Counted from the first letter of the stretch, positions 9,110-19,211 are shown. The stretch is DNA of 64,000 nucleotides from Marifrigoribacter sp965178585 (GCA_965178585.1 OZ238267.1:744001-808000), one strand, 5' to 3'. Numbers and translations are program-made. The notes: generated by a model from the sequence alone, not told the origin.

Positions 9110-10681
9110 ATGGCAGGAGGAAAACTATCCCCAAGGCAAAAGATGATTAACCTAATGTATTTGGTTTTTATCGCAATGCTAGCTCTAAATATGTCAAAAG
9201 AAGTATTATCTGCTTTTGGAATATTAAATGAAAAACTAGAAGAAGCAAATACCGCAACTCGATCTAGAAATGAAGCTTTTATGGCTAGTTTAGCACAAAA
9301 GGCTCAAGATCAACCAGAACAGTATGCTGCTGTAAAAGCTAAAGCTGACGATGCAATTGTAATTACTAGAAAGTTTGATAGTTATTTAGAAAATCTTAAA
9401 ACCCAAATGATGGGTACCGTAAAACCTGATTCTCAAGATGATTATGAAGTTCAAGATAAACCCGACTTTTTGGATCGATTATTTTTTCAAGGTGATAATT
9501 TAAAACCTGGAGGGGAGGAATTTTTAAATGAAATTAACGAATATCGTACAGGAATGATTTCACTTTTTGGTGAAGATTATCCAGATGTAAAAACCTCAAT
9601 AGAAAATAATTTTTCTACAGACCCTGTTTTAAATAGAGATGGAAAGGAAAGAGATTGGCTTAAACATAATTTTGAAGGTTTCCCATTAGTTGCTTCTATG
9701 ACGAAGTTAACTCAAATGCAAACCGATATAAAAACTACTAGTACAGAAGTACTTTCAAAAGTATTAGCTGGACAGCAAGCATCAGCTTTATCATTTACAC
9801 AATACTCTACACTTTTAGAGACTTCTAAATCTGCATATTATGCAGGAGAAGTTTTTGATGGGTCTATTGTTTTAGGTCGTATAGATCCAAATACTAAGCC
9901 TTCACGTGCAGAACTTACTTTAGACGGTAGACCATTATCTGCAGAGCAATATTCTTTTGAAGGAGGTAAAGTAAAACTTAATTTTAATGCAGGTAGTGCT
10001 GGTGAACATAAGATTGAAGGAACTTTATTTTATGGAGAAGATGGAAAAGAAACTGAAGTAGAAGTTAAGGGAGCATATTCAACAATTTCACCACCTAACT
10101 CAGCAACAATTTCTGCTGATAAAATGAATGTAGTATATAGAGGGGTTAAAAATCCATTAACAATATCGATGGATGGTGTTCCAAATAATAATGTAAATGC
10201 TAATGCTCCAGGTTTAACAAGGGGATCTGGTAGTGCTTATATTATGGATGTTACTACGGTACAAGGTAGAGAAGTGAAAATTAATGTTACTGGTACAATT
10301 GATGGTAAATCATTCCCTTCTAGTAAAACATTTAGAATTAAAGATATTCCAAGACCAACCGGAACTATTCGTGGTGAAGATGGAAATGGAGGACCTGTAC
10401 GTATGCAACGTCAAGGGCTTGAAATTTCAAGTGTTGGAGCTATGTTATTAGATTTTGATTTTGATCTTAAACTTAATGTATCAGGGTTTAGCTTTAAAGT
10501 AGCTGGACAACCTACCGTTAAAGTTTCAGGTAATAAATTAAATGCTCAAGCTAAAGGAGCTTTGAAAAGAGCAAAAAGAGGAGAAACAGTTCAGATATTT
10601 GATATCAATGCAAAAATATCAGGAAATTCAAGTTATAAATTGCCTAGAATTACCCCAGTTTTTGTTGAATTAGCAAACTAG
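9110..10681 (+). CDS. gldM: T9SS motor periplasmic protein GldM
   Basis: GldM has one N-terminal transmembrane helix (around residues 12-30, NLMYLVFIAMLALNMSKEVL), which pairs with GldL. It extends through the periplasm as a helical domain and then Ig-like beta domains (from about residue 225 on) that reach the GldK/GldN ring. The segment MAGGKLSPRQKMINLMYLVF is typical of the family, and the length of 523 residues is normal. It lies 16 bp before gldN. Confidence 0.97.
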   Translation: MAGGKLSPRQKMINLMYLVFIAMLALNMSKEVLSAFGILNEKLEEANTATRSRNEAFMASLAQKAQDQPEQYAAVKAKADDAIVITRKFDSYLENLKTQMMGTVKPDSQDDYEVQDKPDFLDRLFFQGDNLKPGGEEFLNEINEYRTGMISLFGEDYPDVKTSIENNFSTDPVLNRDGKERDWLKHNFEGFPLVASMTKLTQMQTDIKTTSTEVLSKVLAGQQASALSFTQYSTLLETSKSAYYAGEVFDGSIVLGRIDPNTKPSRAELTLDGRPLSAEQYSFEGGKVKLNFNAGSAGEHKIEGTLFYGEDGKETEVEVKGAYSTISPPNSATISADKMNVVYRGVKNPLTISMDGVPNNNVNANAPGLTRGSGSAYIMDVTTVQGREVKINVTGTIDGKSFPSSKTFRIKDIPRPTGTIRGEDGNGGPVRMQRQGLEISSVGAMLLDFDFDLKLNVSGFSFKVAGQPTVKVSGNKLNAQAKGALKRAKRGETVQIFDINAKISGNSSYKLPRITPVFVELAN

Positions 10682-10697
10682 AATAAAAATTTATTTT

Positions 10698-11600
10698 ATG
10701 AATATTAAAAATGTTGTTTTAAGTGTTTTTTGTCTATTAATGACTTCGAGTAGTGTATTTGCACAATTGAATGTACTTAATGCAAAAACACCTGAGGAGA
10801 TTGGTGTAAAAACCGAAGATCAATTAGCATATGACAATGATAACCCATTGCCATATGGATATATTGATGATCGTGATGTTTTATGGTCTAAATCTACTTG
10901 GGAAATTATTGATCTTGATGAGAGAGTTAACTTTCCATTATACTATCCAATAGACACCAACAACATTGGTGTGGAAAGACGTTCGTTATATGATGTTTTA
11001 ATTAAAAATATCAAAAATGAAACTATTGAGCATGTGTATGCAGATTCGTATTTTACTGAAAAACGTACTTTGAAAGATATTGAAGCTTCATTAATGTATT
11101 CTGATACTACAGATTTGGGTATTTCTCAATTTAATGCTGGTGAAGCTATAGATCCTCAATATATTCGTAGATTTACATTGGATGCTGCAGATATTGAAGA
11201 ATGGAGAATTCGTGGTTATTGGTTTTTAGATAAACGATCTGGAGATATTAAATATCGATTATTAGGTATTGCTCCAGTTGCTAATGAAGCACGTTCAAAA
11301 GCATTTCCAGATGATGCAACTGATGCAAAGGTTGAACTGTTTTGGATATGGTTTCCATCAACAAGAGATGTATTACATAAAGCGAAAGCTTTTAATAGAA
11401 AAAATACTTCAAGACCTATTTCTTATGATCATTTGTTAAATTCAAGAAGATTTAATGCTGTGATTTATAAAGAAGATAATGTCTTTGGAGATAGAACTAT
11501 AAACGATTATATTCATGATAATGCATTAATGCAATTATTAGAATCTGATAGAATTAAAGAAGTTATTAGAAATATTGAAATAGATATGTGGAATTACTAA
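10698..11600 (+). CDS. gldN: T9SS/gliding protein GldN
   Basis: A secreted periplasmic partner of GldK in the T9SS ring. It has a cleavable signal peptide ending VFAQ near residue 23. The 300-residue protein has the family pattern of tryptophan- and aspartate-rich blocks (DRDVLWSKSTWEIIDLDERVN near residue 60, and YRLLGIAPVANEARSK and KVELFWIWFP in the second half). It is the last gene of gldKLMN and is closed by the terminator at 11625-11658. Confidence 0.96.
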   Translation: MNIKNVVLSVFCLLMTSSSVFAQLNVLNAKTPEEIGVKTEDQLAYDNDNPLPYGYIDDRDVLWSKSTWEIIDLDERVNFPLYYPIDTNNIGVERRSLYDVLIKNIKNETIEHVYADSYFTEKRTLKDIEASLMYSDTTDLGISQFNAGEAIDPQYIRRFTLDAADIEEWRIRGYWFLDKRSGDIKYRLLGIAPVANEARSKAFPDDATDAKVELFWIWFPSTRDVLHKAKAFNRKNTSRPISYDHLLNSRRFNAVIYKEDNVFGDRTINDYIHDNALMQLLESDRIKEVIRNIEIDMWNY

Positions 11601-11624
11601 TAAAGTAAATCTTGCAAATAAATA

Positions 11625-11658
11625 AAAAGCCCTGAAACATAAGTTTCAGGGCTTTTTT
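11625..11658 (+). terminator. Rho-independent terminator of gldKLMN
   Basis: A perfect 11-bp stem, AGCCCTGAAAC at 11628-11638 with GTTTCAGGGCT at 11643-11653, has the loop ATAA and is flanked by A and T runs. It closes the gld operon 24 bp after gldN. Confidence 0.93.
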
Positions 11659-11672
11659 TATTAGGAACAAAG

Positions 11673-11680
11673 TATATTTG
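11673..11680 (+). promoter_or_regulatory. -7 promoter element, probably giving a leaderless mRNA
   Basis: TATATTTG matches the Bacteroidota -7 consensus exactly. Only four bases separate it from the ATG at 11685, so the expected transcription start falls on the start codon itself. Confidence 0.6.
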
Positions 11681-11684
11681 TTAT

Positions 11685-12755
11685 ATGAAAGAACTTGATT
11701 ATATCGTTGTTGGATTGGGGATTGCTGGCCTCACCTTTTGTGAAGAATTAGAAAAGAATCATAAATCATTTATTGTTTTCGATGCGGGGGATATTACTTC
11801 GACAATAGTTTCTGCAGGAGTGATTAATCCTGTGGTTTTAAAAAGATTTACTCCAGTTTGGAATGCTAAAGAACACATAGGTTCTTCAATCTTATTTTAT
11901 AAAGAATTGTCTAAAAAATTAGAGATTCCTTTATATAAAGAAATGTCAATGCTGCGAATTTTTAAAAGTATTGAAGAACAAAATAATTGGATGGTTGCTA
12001 GTGATAAAAAAGAATTGGAATCTTTTTTAGAACCTAAGATTATAAAAAATAAAAACCTCTGTATTAATGCACCTTTTGGTTTTGGTCAAGTGAATAATAC
12101 AGGAAGGATAAACCCTATTGAGTTGATTAAATCTTATAAAAACTATCTGCAAAGCAATGATCAGCTTCAGAATGAGGTTCTTGATTATAATACCCTTCAG
12201 TTAACTAATGATTCAATTGAGTATAAAGATTTTAAAGCTAATAAAATTGTTTTTTGTGATGGCGCTTCAGCAAAAAGAAATCCTTTTTTTCCACAGATTA
12301 CAAAAAATCGTAAAGAGCCACTTGTAATACCCAATAAAGGAGAATATATTTTAATTAAAGCACCAGTTTTAAAATTGGATTCGATGCTGAAATCATCCCT
12401 TTTTATAATTCCTTTGGGTAACGATATGTATAAAGTTGGTGCTACGTATGACAGAGAGGATTATACTCTTGGTATTACACAAAATGCAAAGGATGAAATG
12501 GTTATAAAATTAAGTAAAATTATTAATTGTGATTTTGAAGTAATAGATCAAGTTGCTGGTATTCGACCTACTACAAGAGATCGTCGCCCTTTTTTAGGAT
12601 CTCTAAATGAATATGAAAATATAATATTTTTTAATGGTTTAGGAACACGTGGTATTACCTCTGCGCCCTCTTTAGCTAAAAACCTATATGATTATATTGA
12701 AAATGATATAGAGATCCCTAAAGAGATGGATATAAAAAGGTATTACAAATGGTAA
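11685..12755 (+). CDS. FAD-dependent oxidoreductase (DAO/glycine oxidase-like fold)
   Basis: A 356-residue protein with an N-terminal dinucleotide-binding motif (VVGLGIAGLTFCEEL, residues 8-22) and an acidic strand end (FDAGD). A C-terminal FAD-contact segment, GIRPTTRDRRPFLG, is followed by NGLGTRGIT, as in D-amino-acid oxidase-like flavoproteins. The substrate is unknown. It has no signal peptide. Its position directly after gldN may be conserved, but it has its own promoter and is separated from gldN by a terminator. Confidence 0.88.
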   Translation: MKELDYIVVGLGIAGLTFCEELEKNHKSFIVFDAGDITSTIVSAGVINPVVLKRFTPVWNAKEHIGSSILFYKELSKKLEIPLYKEMSMLRIFKSIEEQNNWMVASDKKELESFLEPKIIKNKNLCINAPFGFGQVNNTGRINPIELIKSYKNYLQSNDQLQNEVLDYNTLQLTNDSIEYKDFKANKIVFCDGASAKRNPFFPQITKNRKEPLVIPNKGEYILIKAPVLKLDSMLKSSLFIIPLGNDMYKVGATYDREDYTLGITQNAKDEMVIKLSKIINCDFEVIDQVAGIRPTTRDRRPFLGSLNEYENIIFFNGLGTRGITSAPSLAKNLYDYIENDIEIPKEMDIKRYYKW

Positions 12756-12809
12756 AAGAAACTTTTTGTTGAGAAAAAAATAAGCATCTTTGCAAAAAAA
12801 TTATTTTAA

Positions 12810-14729
12810 ATGCTCAATATTCATAATCTTACCGTTTCATTTCAAGGAGACGATTTATTTTCAGGAATTACTTTTCAATTACGATCTGGTGATAGGGTAG
12901 GATTGGTTGGTAAAAATGGAGCTGGGAAATCTACTTTATTAAAAATATTATCAGGTGAGCAAGAATATGATAAAGGTCAAATTGCTTCAGATAAACAAAT
13001 ATCTATTGGTTTTTTAAAACAAGATATTGATTTTGTAAAGGGTAGAACCGTACTACAAGAAGCTTACGAAGCATTTAAGTTGATCAAAGAATTAGAAGGG
13101 CAGTTAGATAAAATTAATTTAGAATTAGCTGAACGAACCGACTATGAAAGTGAAAGCTACCACCAATTAATGGTAGATTTAAATGAGGTTCAGCATCAAT
13201 ATGAAATACATGGAGGTTATAACTATCAAGGTGATACCGAACGAGTATTGCAAGGACTAGGGTTTCAACGTGAAGATTTTAATATGCCAACAGATACATT
13301 TTCTGGTGGTTGGAGAATGCGTATAGAGTTAGCTAAGCTATTATTACAAAACAACGATATATTATTATTAGATGAGCCTACTAACCATTTAGATATCGAA
13401 TCAATTTTATGGTTAGAAGATTTTCTTAAAAATTATGCAGGTGCAATCGTAATTGTATCTCACGATAAAATGTTTTTGGATAACATTACAAATCGAACCA
13501 TAGAAATATCTTTAGGAAGGATATATGACTATAATAAACCCTATTCTAAGTATTTGGTATTAAGAAAAGAATTAAGGGAGCAGCAATTAGCTACTCAAAA
13601 AAATCAACAAAAACAGATAGAACAAACAGAGAAATTAATTGAAAAATTTAGAGCAAAAGCATCTAAGGCTACGATGGCTCAATCTTTAATTAAAAAGCTT
13701 GACAAAATAGACAGAATTGAGGTAGATGAAGATGATAATAGTGTGATGACCTTAAATTTTCCGGTTTCTGTTGTTCCTGGAAAAGTAGTTATTGAAGCAG
13801 AAAACGTATCAAAAAACTACGATGATAAAAAAGTGCTTCACGATGTGAGCTTATTATTAGAAAGGAATAGTAAAATAGCTTTTGTTGGTCAGAATGGACA
13901 AGGTAAATCTACATTAGCAAAATGTATTGTTGGAGATGTACCATATACAGGAAAATTAAACCTAGGACATAATGTTGAAATTGGATATTTTGCTCAAAAT
14001 CAAGCAGACTATTTAGACGGTTCTAAAACGGTATTAGATACAATGATTGATGCTGCTAATGAAAAAAACCGTATTAAAGTAAGAGATATTCTAGGAGCTT
14101 TTTTATTTAGAGGCGATGATGTAGATAAATATGTAAGAGTACTTTCGGGTGGAGAACGTAACCGTTTAGCATTGGCTAAATTATTACTGCAACCTTTTAA
14201 TGTATTGGTAATGGATGAGCCAACCAATCATTTGGATATTAAATCTAAAAATGTATTAAAAGATGCATTGATAAAATTTGAAGGAACGCTGTTGTTAGTT
14301 TCTCACGATAGAGATTTTTTACAAGGCTTAACAGATAAAATTTATGAATTTAAGGATCATCATATAAAGGAATATTTGGGTGATATAGATTATTATTTGG
14401 AGCAGAGAAATATTCAGAATATGCGTGAAGCTGAAAAGCGAACTAAATCGATAGCCACGCAAAAAGAAAGTAAATCTTCAAACAAAGAAGAATATGAGAA
14501 TCAAAAGAAGCTAAAATCTTTAAACAATAAACTTAGTAAAGTTGAATCTTCCATAACTAAGCTGGAAAAAGAAATTAAAGAAATAGATTTTGAACTTTCT
14601 ATTAATTATGATGAAACAATTTCAAAACCTAATTTTTTTGATAACTATAAGGAAAAGAAAAATGAATTAGAATATTTTATGCAACAATGGGAATCAATAA
14701 CCGAAGATTTAGAAATTTTAAAAAATTAA
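12810..14729 (+). CDS. ABC-F family ATPase (Uup/YheS-like)
   Basis: A soluble protein with two ATPase domains that probably acts on the ribosome. NBD1 has Walker A GKNGAGKST, signature FSGGW and Walker B LLLDEPTNHLD. A charged linker rich in Gln, Lys and Glu connects to NBD2, which has GQNGQGKST, LSGGERNRLALAKLLL and LVMDEPTNHLD. The C-terminal 100 residues form a lysine/glutamate coiled coil, as in Uup. There are no membrane segments, so it is not a transporter. A CATCTTTG box at 12785-12792 is the likely -7 element. Confidence 0.94.
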   Translation: MLNIHNLTVSFQGDDLFSGITFQLRSGDRVGLVGKNGAGKSTLLKILSGEQEYDKGQIASDKQISIGFLKQDIDFVKGRTVLQEAYEAFKLIKELEGQLDKINLELAERTDYESESYHQLMVDLNEVQHQYEIHGGYNYQGDTERVLQGLGFQREDFNMPTDTFSGGWRMRIELAKLLLQNNDILLLDEPTNHLDIESILWLEDFLKNYAGAIVIVSHDKMFLDNITNRTIEISLGRIYDYNKPYSKYLVLRKELREQQLATQKNQQKQIEQTEKLIEKFRAKASKATMAQSLIKKLDKIDRIEVDEDDNSVMTLNFPVSVVPGKVVIEAENVSKNYDDKKVLHDVSLLLERNSKIAFVGQNGQGKSTLAKCIVGDVPYTGKLNLGHNVEIGYFAQNQADYLDGSKTVLDTMIDAANEKNRIKVRDILGAFLFRGDDVDKYVRVLSGGERNRLALAKLLLQPFNVLVMDEPTNHLDIKSKNVLKDALIKFEGTLLLVSHDRDFLQGLTDKIYEFKDHHIKEYLGDIDYYLEQRNIQNMREAEKRTKSIATQKESKSSNKEEYENQKKLKSLNNKLSKVESSITKLEKEIKEIDFELSINYDETISKPNFFDNYKEKKNELEYFMQQWESITEDLEILKN

Positions 14730-14759
14730 ATTAGCTTACTTATTAAAACACATCGAATT

Positions 14760-17132
14760 ATGAAGTTTTATTTTTTGTTAGTATTTGGAGGGCTACTATT
14801 AACATCCTTCACAAATTATGCGCAAAATAATTCCTTTGTGATAAAAGGAACACTTTCCGAAGAAGTAAGTAAAAGCCCTATAGCATTTGCGACAGTTATA
14901 GCTATTGATAAAGAATCCCAAAAAAATATAGATGGTGTAACATCTAATATGGATGGAGATTTTGAAATTGAAATTAATACAGACAATGTTAGTGTTGAAA
15001 TTAGTTTTATAGGTTTTGAAACAAAACAAATAAGCAATCTTAATTTTATAAATGGCCTTGCAGATTTAGGAATTATATTTTTAAGTGAAGGGGAAGTTTT
15101 AGATGAAATTAGTATTAGAGCGGAAAAATCAACAACAGAATTTAAATTAGATAAGCGTGTTTTTAATGTAGGTAAAGATTTAAGCTCGACAGGTATGGGC
15201 GCCTTGGAATTATTAAACAATGTGCCATCAGTAAATGTAAGTATTGAAGGAGATATTAGCTTAAGAGGAAGTACAGGAGTTCAAATTTTAATTAATGGAA
15301 AACCATCTGTGCTAACCGATGATCCAAGAAACTCCTTGGGGACTATTACTGCAGAAATGATAGAAAAAATAGAAGTGATTACCAATCCATCGGCTAAATA
15401 TGATGCAGAAGGAACTTCTGGGATCATAAATATTGTTTTGAAGAAGGATGAAAAAGAAGGAATTAATGGTTCGGTTACTTTAAATACAGGTATACCTCAT
15501 AATCATAGTATTGGTTTAAGTGTTAATAAACGATCCGAAAAGTTTAATTTATTTGCACAGTTAGGAGTTGGTTATCGCGAACAGCCAAACGATTTAGAGA
15601 ATAGTAATTATGATAAAGTTAATAATACAACGGTTAATAGTATAGGTACTGAGTATAGAAATGAAAATTATTATAATATTATATTAGGAACCGATTATCA
15701 TTTAAACGAATATAATGTATTCACATTATCAGGAAATTTTGCTTATGAAATAGAAGATCAACCTTCAAGTACAGACTTTAGTTATTATGATAGTTCAAAC
15801 ATATTAACATCACAATGGAATCGAAATGAAACTACTGAAGCAACCAATCCGAAATGGCAGTATGAATTACAGTATAAAAAAGATTTTAAAGATCATAAAG
15901 ATCACGATTTATTATTTAGTGCCTTAGGAAGGTTTTTTGGAAAAGATCAGGAATCAGAATTTGATGTTACTCCAACTTTTGGAGATGTTGAATTTAACAA
16001 TCAACAAACTGAAACAAATTTTCAGCAAGCAGATTATACATTAAAGTTAGATTACACTAAACCATTCACTGAAAAAATCACAATGGAAGCTGGAGGTCAA
16101 TATGTAATAAATGATGTTGGAAATGATTATTCTGTACGTGATTTTATTGATAATGAATGGGTAACAGATCCTTCTTTAACTAATAATTTTGAATATGATC
16201 AAGGAGTATTAGGTCTTTATGGGACAGGATCTTATGAAGGTGAAGTTTGGGGCTATAAACTTGGGCTGCGCATGGAAAATACCAATTTGAATACTGAATT
16301 AACAAATACAGGAGAAGAGAATGAGCAAAACTATACAGACTTTTTTCCAAGTGCACATATATCTCATAAGTTTAATAGTAAAATTTCTTTGCAAGGTGGA
16401 TATTCTTCACGTATCTATAGACCACGTCTTTGGGATTTAAATCCATTTTTCAATATTAGAAATGATTTTAATATAAGAGTTGGTAATCCAAATTTAAATC
16501 CAGAATATACAGATTCTTTTGAAGTGACTAGTATTTTTATTATTCCGAAGGCTTCTTTTAATATTGGAGTTTATTATAGATATACTACAGATGTTATTGA
16601 GCGTGTTACTTATTTTGAAGACAACGTAAGTATTACAAGACCCGAAAATATTGGTACAAACGGAACAACAGGAGTGGAGGTTAATGCAAAGTATAGTCCT
16701 TTACAGTGGTTTACATTAACTGGTGATTTTAATTTAAGTTATTTTGATAGAAAAGGAGAATTTGAAGAACAAAATTTTGATTTTTCGGGAGAAAGATGGA
16801 CTTCAAGAATGACAGGGAAATTTAAACTTCCTGCCGATTTTGAATTGGAAATGACAGGAAATTTTAATTCATCTTACAAAACAATTCAAGGGGAGATTTC
16901 GCAAAATGCATTTGCTGATTTAGGGTTAAGGAAAAAAATTGCAAAAGGTAAATTTGTTATTAGTGCAAGTGTAAGAGATTTATTTAATTCTAGAATTAGA
17001 GAAGTTATCGTAAACCAACCAGATTATTATATCTATAGTAAAAGGCAAAGAGGCACTTTTGTATCATTAGGTATAAGTTATGGTTTTGGAAAAGGAGAAG
17101 CTATGACTTATTCAAGTGGAAGAAGGCATTAA
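14760..17132 (+). CDS. Outer-membrane beta-barrel receptor (carboxypeptidase-regulatory, plug and barrel domains)
   Basis: A 790-residue TonB-receptor-like outer-membrane protein. A signal peptide ends NYAQ near residue 22. A CarboxypepD_reg-like domain follows (residues 28-115, with AFATVIAIDKESQKNIDGV and DGDFEIEI). A plug domain (about 140-230, LLNNVPSVNVSIEGDISLRG, NPSAKYDAEGTSGIINI) leads into a large barrel with alternating aromatic strands. This is the outer-membrane beta-barrel family of Bacteroidota rather than a full SusC. No TonB box or SusD partner is visible, and the substrate is unknown. Confidence 0.92.
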   Translation: MKFYFLLVFGGLLLTSFTNYAQNNSFVIKGTLSEEVSKSPIAFATVIAIDKESQKNIDGVTSNMDGDFEIEINTDNVSVEISFIGFETKQISNLNFINGLADLGIIFLSEGEVLDEISIRAEKSTTEFKLDKRVFNVGKDLSSTGMGALELLNNVPSVNVSIEGDISLRGSTGVQILINGKPSVLTDDPRNSLGTITAEMIEKIEVITNPSAKYDAEGTSGIINIVLKKDEKEGINGSVTLNTGIPHNHSIGLSVNKRSEKFNLFAQLGVGYREQPNDLENSNYDKVNNTTVNSIGTEYRNENYYNIILGTDYHLNEYNVFTLSGNFAYEIEDQPSSTDFSYYDSSNILTSQWNRNETTEATNPKWQYELQYKKDFKDHKDHDLLFSALGRFFGKDQESEFDVTPTFGDVEFNNQQTETNFQQADYTLKLDYTKPFTEKITMEAGGQYVINDVGNDYSVRDFIDNEWVTDPSLTNNFEYDQGVLGLYGTGSYEGEVWGYKLGLRMENTNLNTELTNTGEENEQNYTDFFPSAHISHKFNSKISLQGGYSSRIYRPRLWDLNPFFNIRNDFNIRVGNPNLNPEYTDSFEVTSIFIIPKASFNIGVYYRYTTDVIERVTYFEDNVSITRPENIGTNGTTGVEVNAKYSPLQWFTLTGDFNLSYFDRKGEFEEQNFDFSGERWTSRMTGKFKLPADFELEMTGNFNSSYKTIQGEISQNAFADLGLRKKIAKGKFVISASVRDLFNSRIREVIVNQPDYYIYSKRQRGTFVSLGISYGFGKGEAMTYSSGRRH

Positions 17133-17148
17133 TTAAAGATTAAATTTG

Positions 17149-18744
17149 TTAATTGCTTTTTTTCTTTTTATTCTTAGTCACTTTATTGTTTTTGCTTGTA
17201 AAGTTAACCAAAAGACCATTTTTTAAGTTTTTAGCTAAATAATTAAAAAATGATTTTGTTTTATCTCTTGTTGCTTGAGTAGTTGCATTATGGTAAAGTA
17301 CACCATTATCGTTACTTTCAGTATTAATAAATGCATTTGCTACTGCAGATAAAAATTTGTTTTTAGTTTTCTTTTTATTTAAAATAATTAAATTAATATC
17401 TTGATAATCTTGGCTTAAATTGATAACAGATTGGTTATAATTACCATTTATAATAAAAATTGATTCTTTTACTTCTCCACTTACCTCGGCATTCAATAAA
17501 GGAGTAAGAAAAACATTCATATCTGAAAGTTCTAATTTTCCTGCATGACCTTCAAACTTAAATTTATCACTAGTATCGTTAACATCAAATGACCAATTAA
17601 CCTTAATTGGAGTATCTTTCATATAAATGCCATCAACAATAATCACAGTTTTATCTGGTGAAGAATATGTGTTGCTAATGTTTGTAATGCCTGCATTAAT
17701 ACCTTTAATAGTTAAAACACCTGCAGGATTTTCTTTATGTACTTTTTCAGAATATTCAACTTGACTGTTTTTTATAGAAATAGAATCAATCGTTAATTTT
17801 ATAGGCAACTCTCTTATAGATTTACTATAAAGCTTTTTTATTTTAAGATCGTCTGCAATTAATTTATCTCTATAAAAAGCAGCATTTGCTTTGTTAACAG
17901 AAATTAAATTTGATTTAAAAAAAACAGTATCGTTTTCAAGTTTACCTACCGCAATCTCATTAATTATTAATTCTTCAACATTTACATCGTAATAATCTCT
18001 TTCAATAGATAATTTTCTTGAATATTCATTTTTTGAATATTTTGTTTTATACTGAAACCCATTAAGAGTTAATGTTTGATCTTCAAACAAAAGATGGCTT
18101 AGATTGATGTTTTCATACTTTCCAGCTTTATAGAAAACTGAATCTGATTTTATTTTTAAGGTTTCATAATTAAAGGGAATTAAATTATGCATGGACGATT
18201 CTTCTAAATCAATCTCTTTAATTAAAATAGTAGTGTTTTTTAATGAAAGTAGGGTTGAATCTTTTGTTCCATCATAAACGATAACGGAAGAATTTTCTAT
18301 ATTAAACTTATCAATCTTAATAGAGCTCGGCACTTTACTTTCTTTTTTTGAAGAACTAGTGTCTTTTCTTCTATTGGTGTGATTTTTATAATGTATCGTT
18401 TCTAAATCTATAAATTCAATCTTTCCTATATGTATTTGATCATTGATAAAATAATCCCAATAACTAATACTTCCAACAACTAACTTTTTCATTGTTAATT
18501 GAGTTCGTGTAAGTGAGCTATCTTTTAATTTTATCAAAATGCTCGGTTCAAAAACAGAAATTGAACCTGTTAAAGATTTAACAGAAATATCTTTATAAGC
18601 AAGCTCAATATGCTCCGGCATTTTTTCAACTAATAATACTTCAATTTTATTTTTAACTATTGAGTTGGCATAAAAACTAAGTGTGAGAATTATGACTAAT
18701 ACGATTCCGGTGATTATCAGTAAAATGCGTTTTCGTTTTGTCAT
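17149..18744 (-). CDS. AsmA/DUF748-like envelope protein
   Basis: A 531-residue protein with one N-terminal transmembrane helix (residues 5-27) and a long beta-rich periplasmic part. Repeated strand patterns of the kind VDGIYMKDTPIKVNWSFD and LRIDKF/IENSSV resemble the AsmA-like DUF748 families of Bacteroidota, thought to bridge inner and outer membranes for lipid traffic. It ends in a very basic lysine/asparagine tail. It converges with the receptor gene 16 bp away. The family assignment rests on overall pattern, not on a diagnostic motif. Confidence 0.7.
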   Translation of the reverse strand: MTKRKRILLIITGIVLVIILTLSFYANSIVKNKIEVLLVEKMPEHIELAYKDISVKSLTGSISVFEPSILIKLKDSSLTRTQLTMKKLVVGSISYWDYFINDQIHIGKIEFIDLETIHYKNHTNRRKDTSSSKKESKVPSSIKIDKFNIENSSVIVYDGTKDSTLLSLKNTTILIKEIDLEESSMHNLIPFNYETLKIKSDSVFYKAGKYENINLSHLLFEDQTLTLNGFQYKTKYSKNEYSRKLSIERDYYDVNVEELIINEIAVGKLENDTVFFKSNLISVNKANAAFYRDKLIADDLKIKKLYSKSIRELPIKLTIDSISIKNSQVEYSEKVHKENPAGVLTIKGINAGITNISNTYSSPDKTVIIVDGIYMKDTPIKVNWSFDVNDTSDKFKFEGHAGKLELSDMNVFLTPLLNAEVSGEVKESIFIINGNYNQSVINLSQDYQDINLIILNKKKTKNKFLSAVANAFINTESNDNGVLYHNATTQATRDKTKSFFNYLAKNLKNGLLVNFTSKNNKVTKNKKKKSN

Positions 18745-18812
18745 AACATTTATATGGTTAATTTTAAAGATAAACCAATTGATAGCAAAGATATAAAATT
18801 ATAAAATAAAAC

Positions 18813-18842
18813 TTGTTAAACTACAAATTGATTGTATATTTG
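18813..18842 (+). promoter_or_regulatory. Promoter of the initiator tRNA gene
   Basis: TTG at 18813-18815 and TATATTTG at 18835-18842 are separated by 19 bp, a textbook Bacteroidota promoter. Transcription should start near 18848, leaving an 85-nt 5' leader to be removed from the tRNA. Confidence 0.75.
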
Positions 18843-18932
18843 CAGTCCGAAATGATTTGGTCGGCATTATGAACCGAAAGCTTCTACTCAACTAGATTGT
18901 GTATCGCTAAGTAAATTGTTTTAGTATTATAT

Positions 18933-19002
<70 letters not shown>

Positions 19003-19005
<3 letters not shown>

Positions 19006-19041
19006 CTACAAACCAGATACAATAGTATCTGGTTTTTTTAT
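19003..19041 (+). repeat. 39-bp perfect direct repeat, left copy (tRNA tail plus terminator; possible attL)
   Basis: From CTACTACAAACC to the end of the terminator T run, 39 bases are identical to 25121-25159. The copy starts inside the last three bases of tRNA-fMet. The two copies bound a 6.1-kb accessory region, which is the pattern left by site-specific integration at a tRNA 3' end. Confidence 0.85.
19011..19041 (+). terminator. Terminator of tRNA-fMet
   Basis: The stem AACCAGATAC (19011-19020) pairs with GTATCTGGTT (19025-19034) around the loop AATA and is followed by a T run. The same hairpin with its flanks occurs again at 25121-25159. Confidence 0.92.
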
Positions 19042-19160
19042 GGATAAAATTTTGAAGTTTACTTCAAAAATTTAAAGACTTAAAAAAAATAGATTTGAAA
19101 AATAAATCTGGTTTGTTGTTCAAGCATACCTTTTTGGTCCAAAGAGCGTAGGCGAGTTAA

Positions 19161-19175
19161 TCCAGTTCCCGCTAC
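19161..19175 (+). repeat. 15-bp copy of the tRNA-fMet 3' end
   Basis: TCCAGTTCCCGCTAC repeats 18992-19006 exactly, the end of the tRNA T arm plus the 3' acceptor strand. A CGAG preceding it resembles the T loop. No upstream tRNA body is present. It is either a relic of a second, deleted tRNA-fMet gene or an old attachment-site scar. Confidence 0.75.
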
Positions 19176-19181
19176 ACAGAT

Positions 19182-19211
19182 AGCCTTTTGAGAAATCAAG
19201 GGGCTTTTTTA
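19182..19211 (+). terminator. Terminator with GAAA loop downstream of the tRNA relic
   Basis: The stem AGCCTTTTGA pairs with TCAAGGGGCT (two G-T pairs) around GAAA, followed by a T run. The closing part TTGAGAAATCAA recurs in terminators at 20653 and, inverted, at 26841. The rest of the gap from 18745 to 19292 shows only the tRNA, its promoter and these scars. Confidence 0.8.

Noticed and set aside
14009..15220. Minus-strand ORFs opposite the ABC-F and receptor genes
   Set aside because: They mirror well-supported genes on the plus strand, and their products show no fold or motif.
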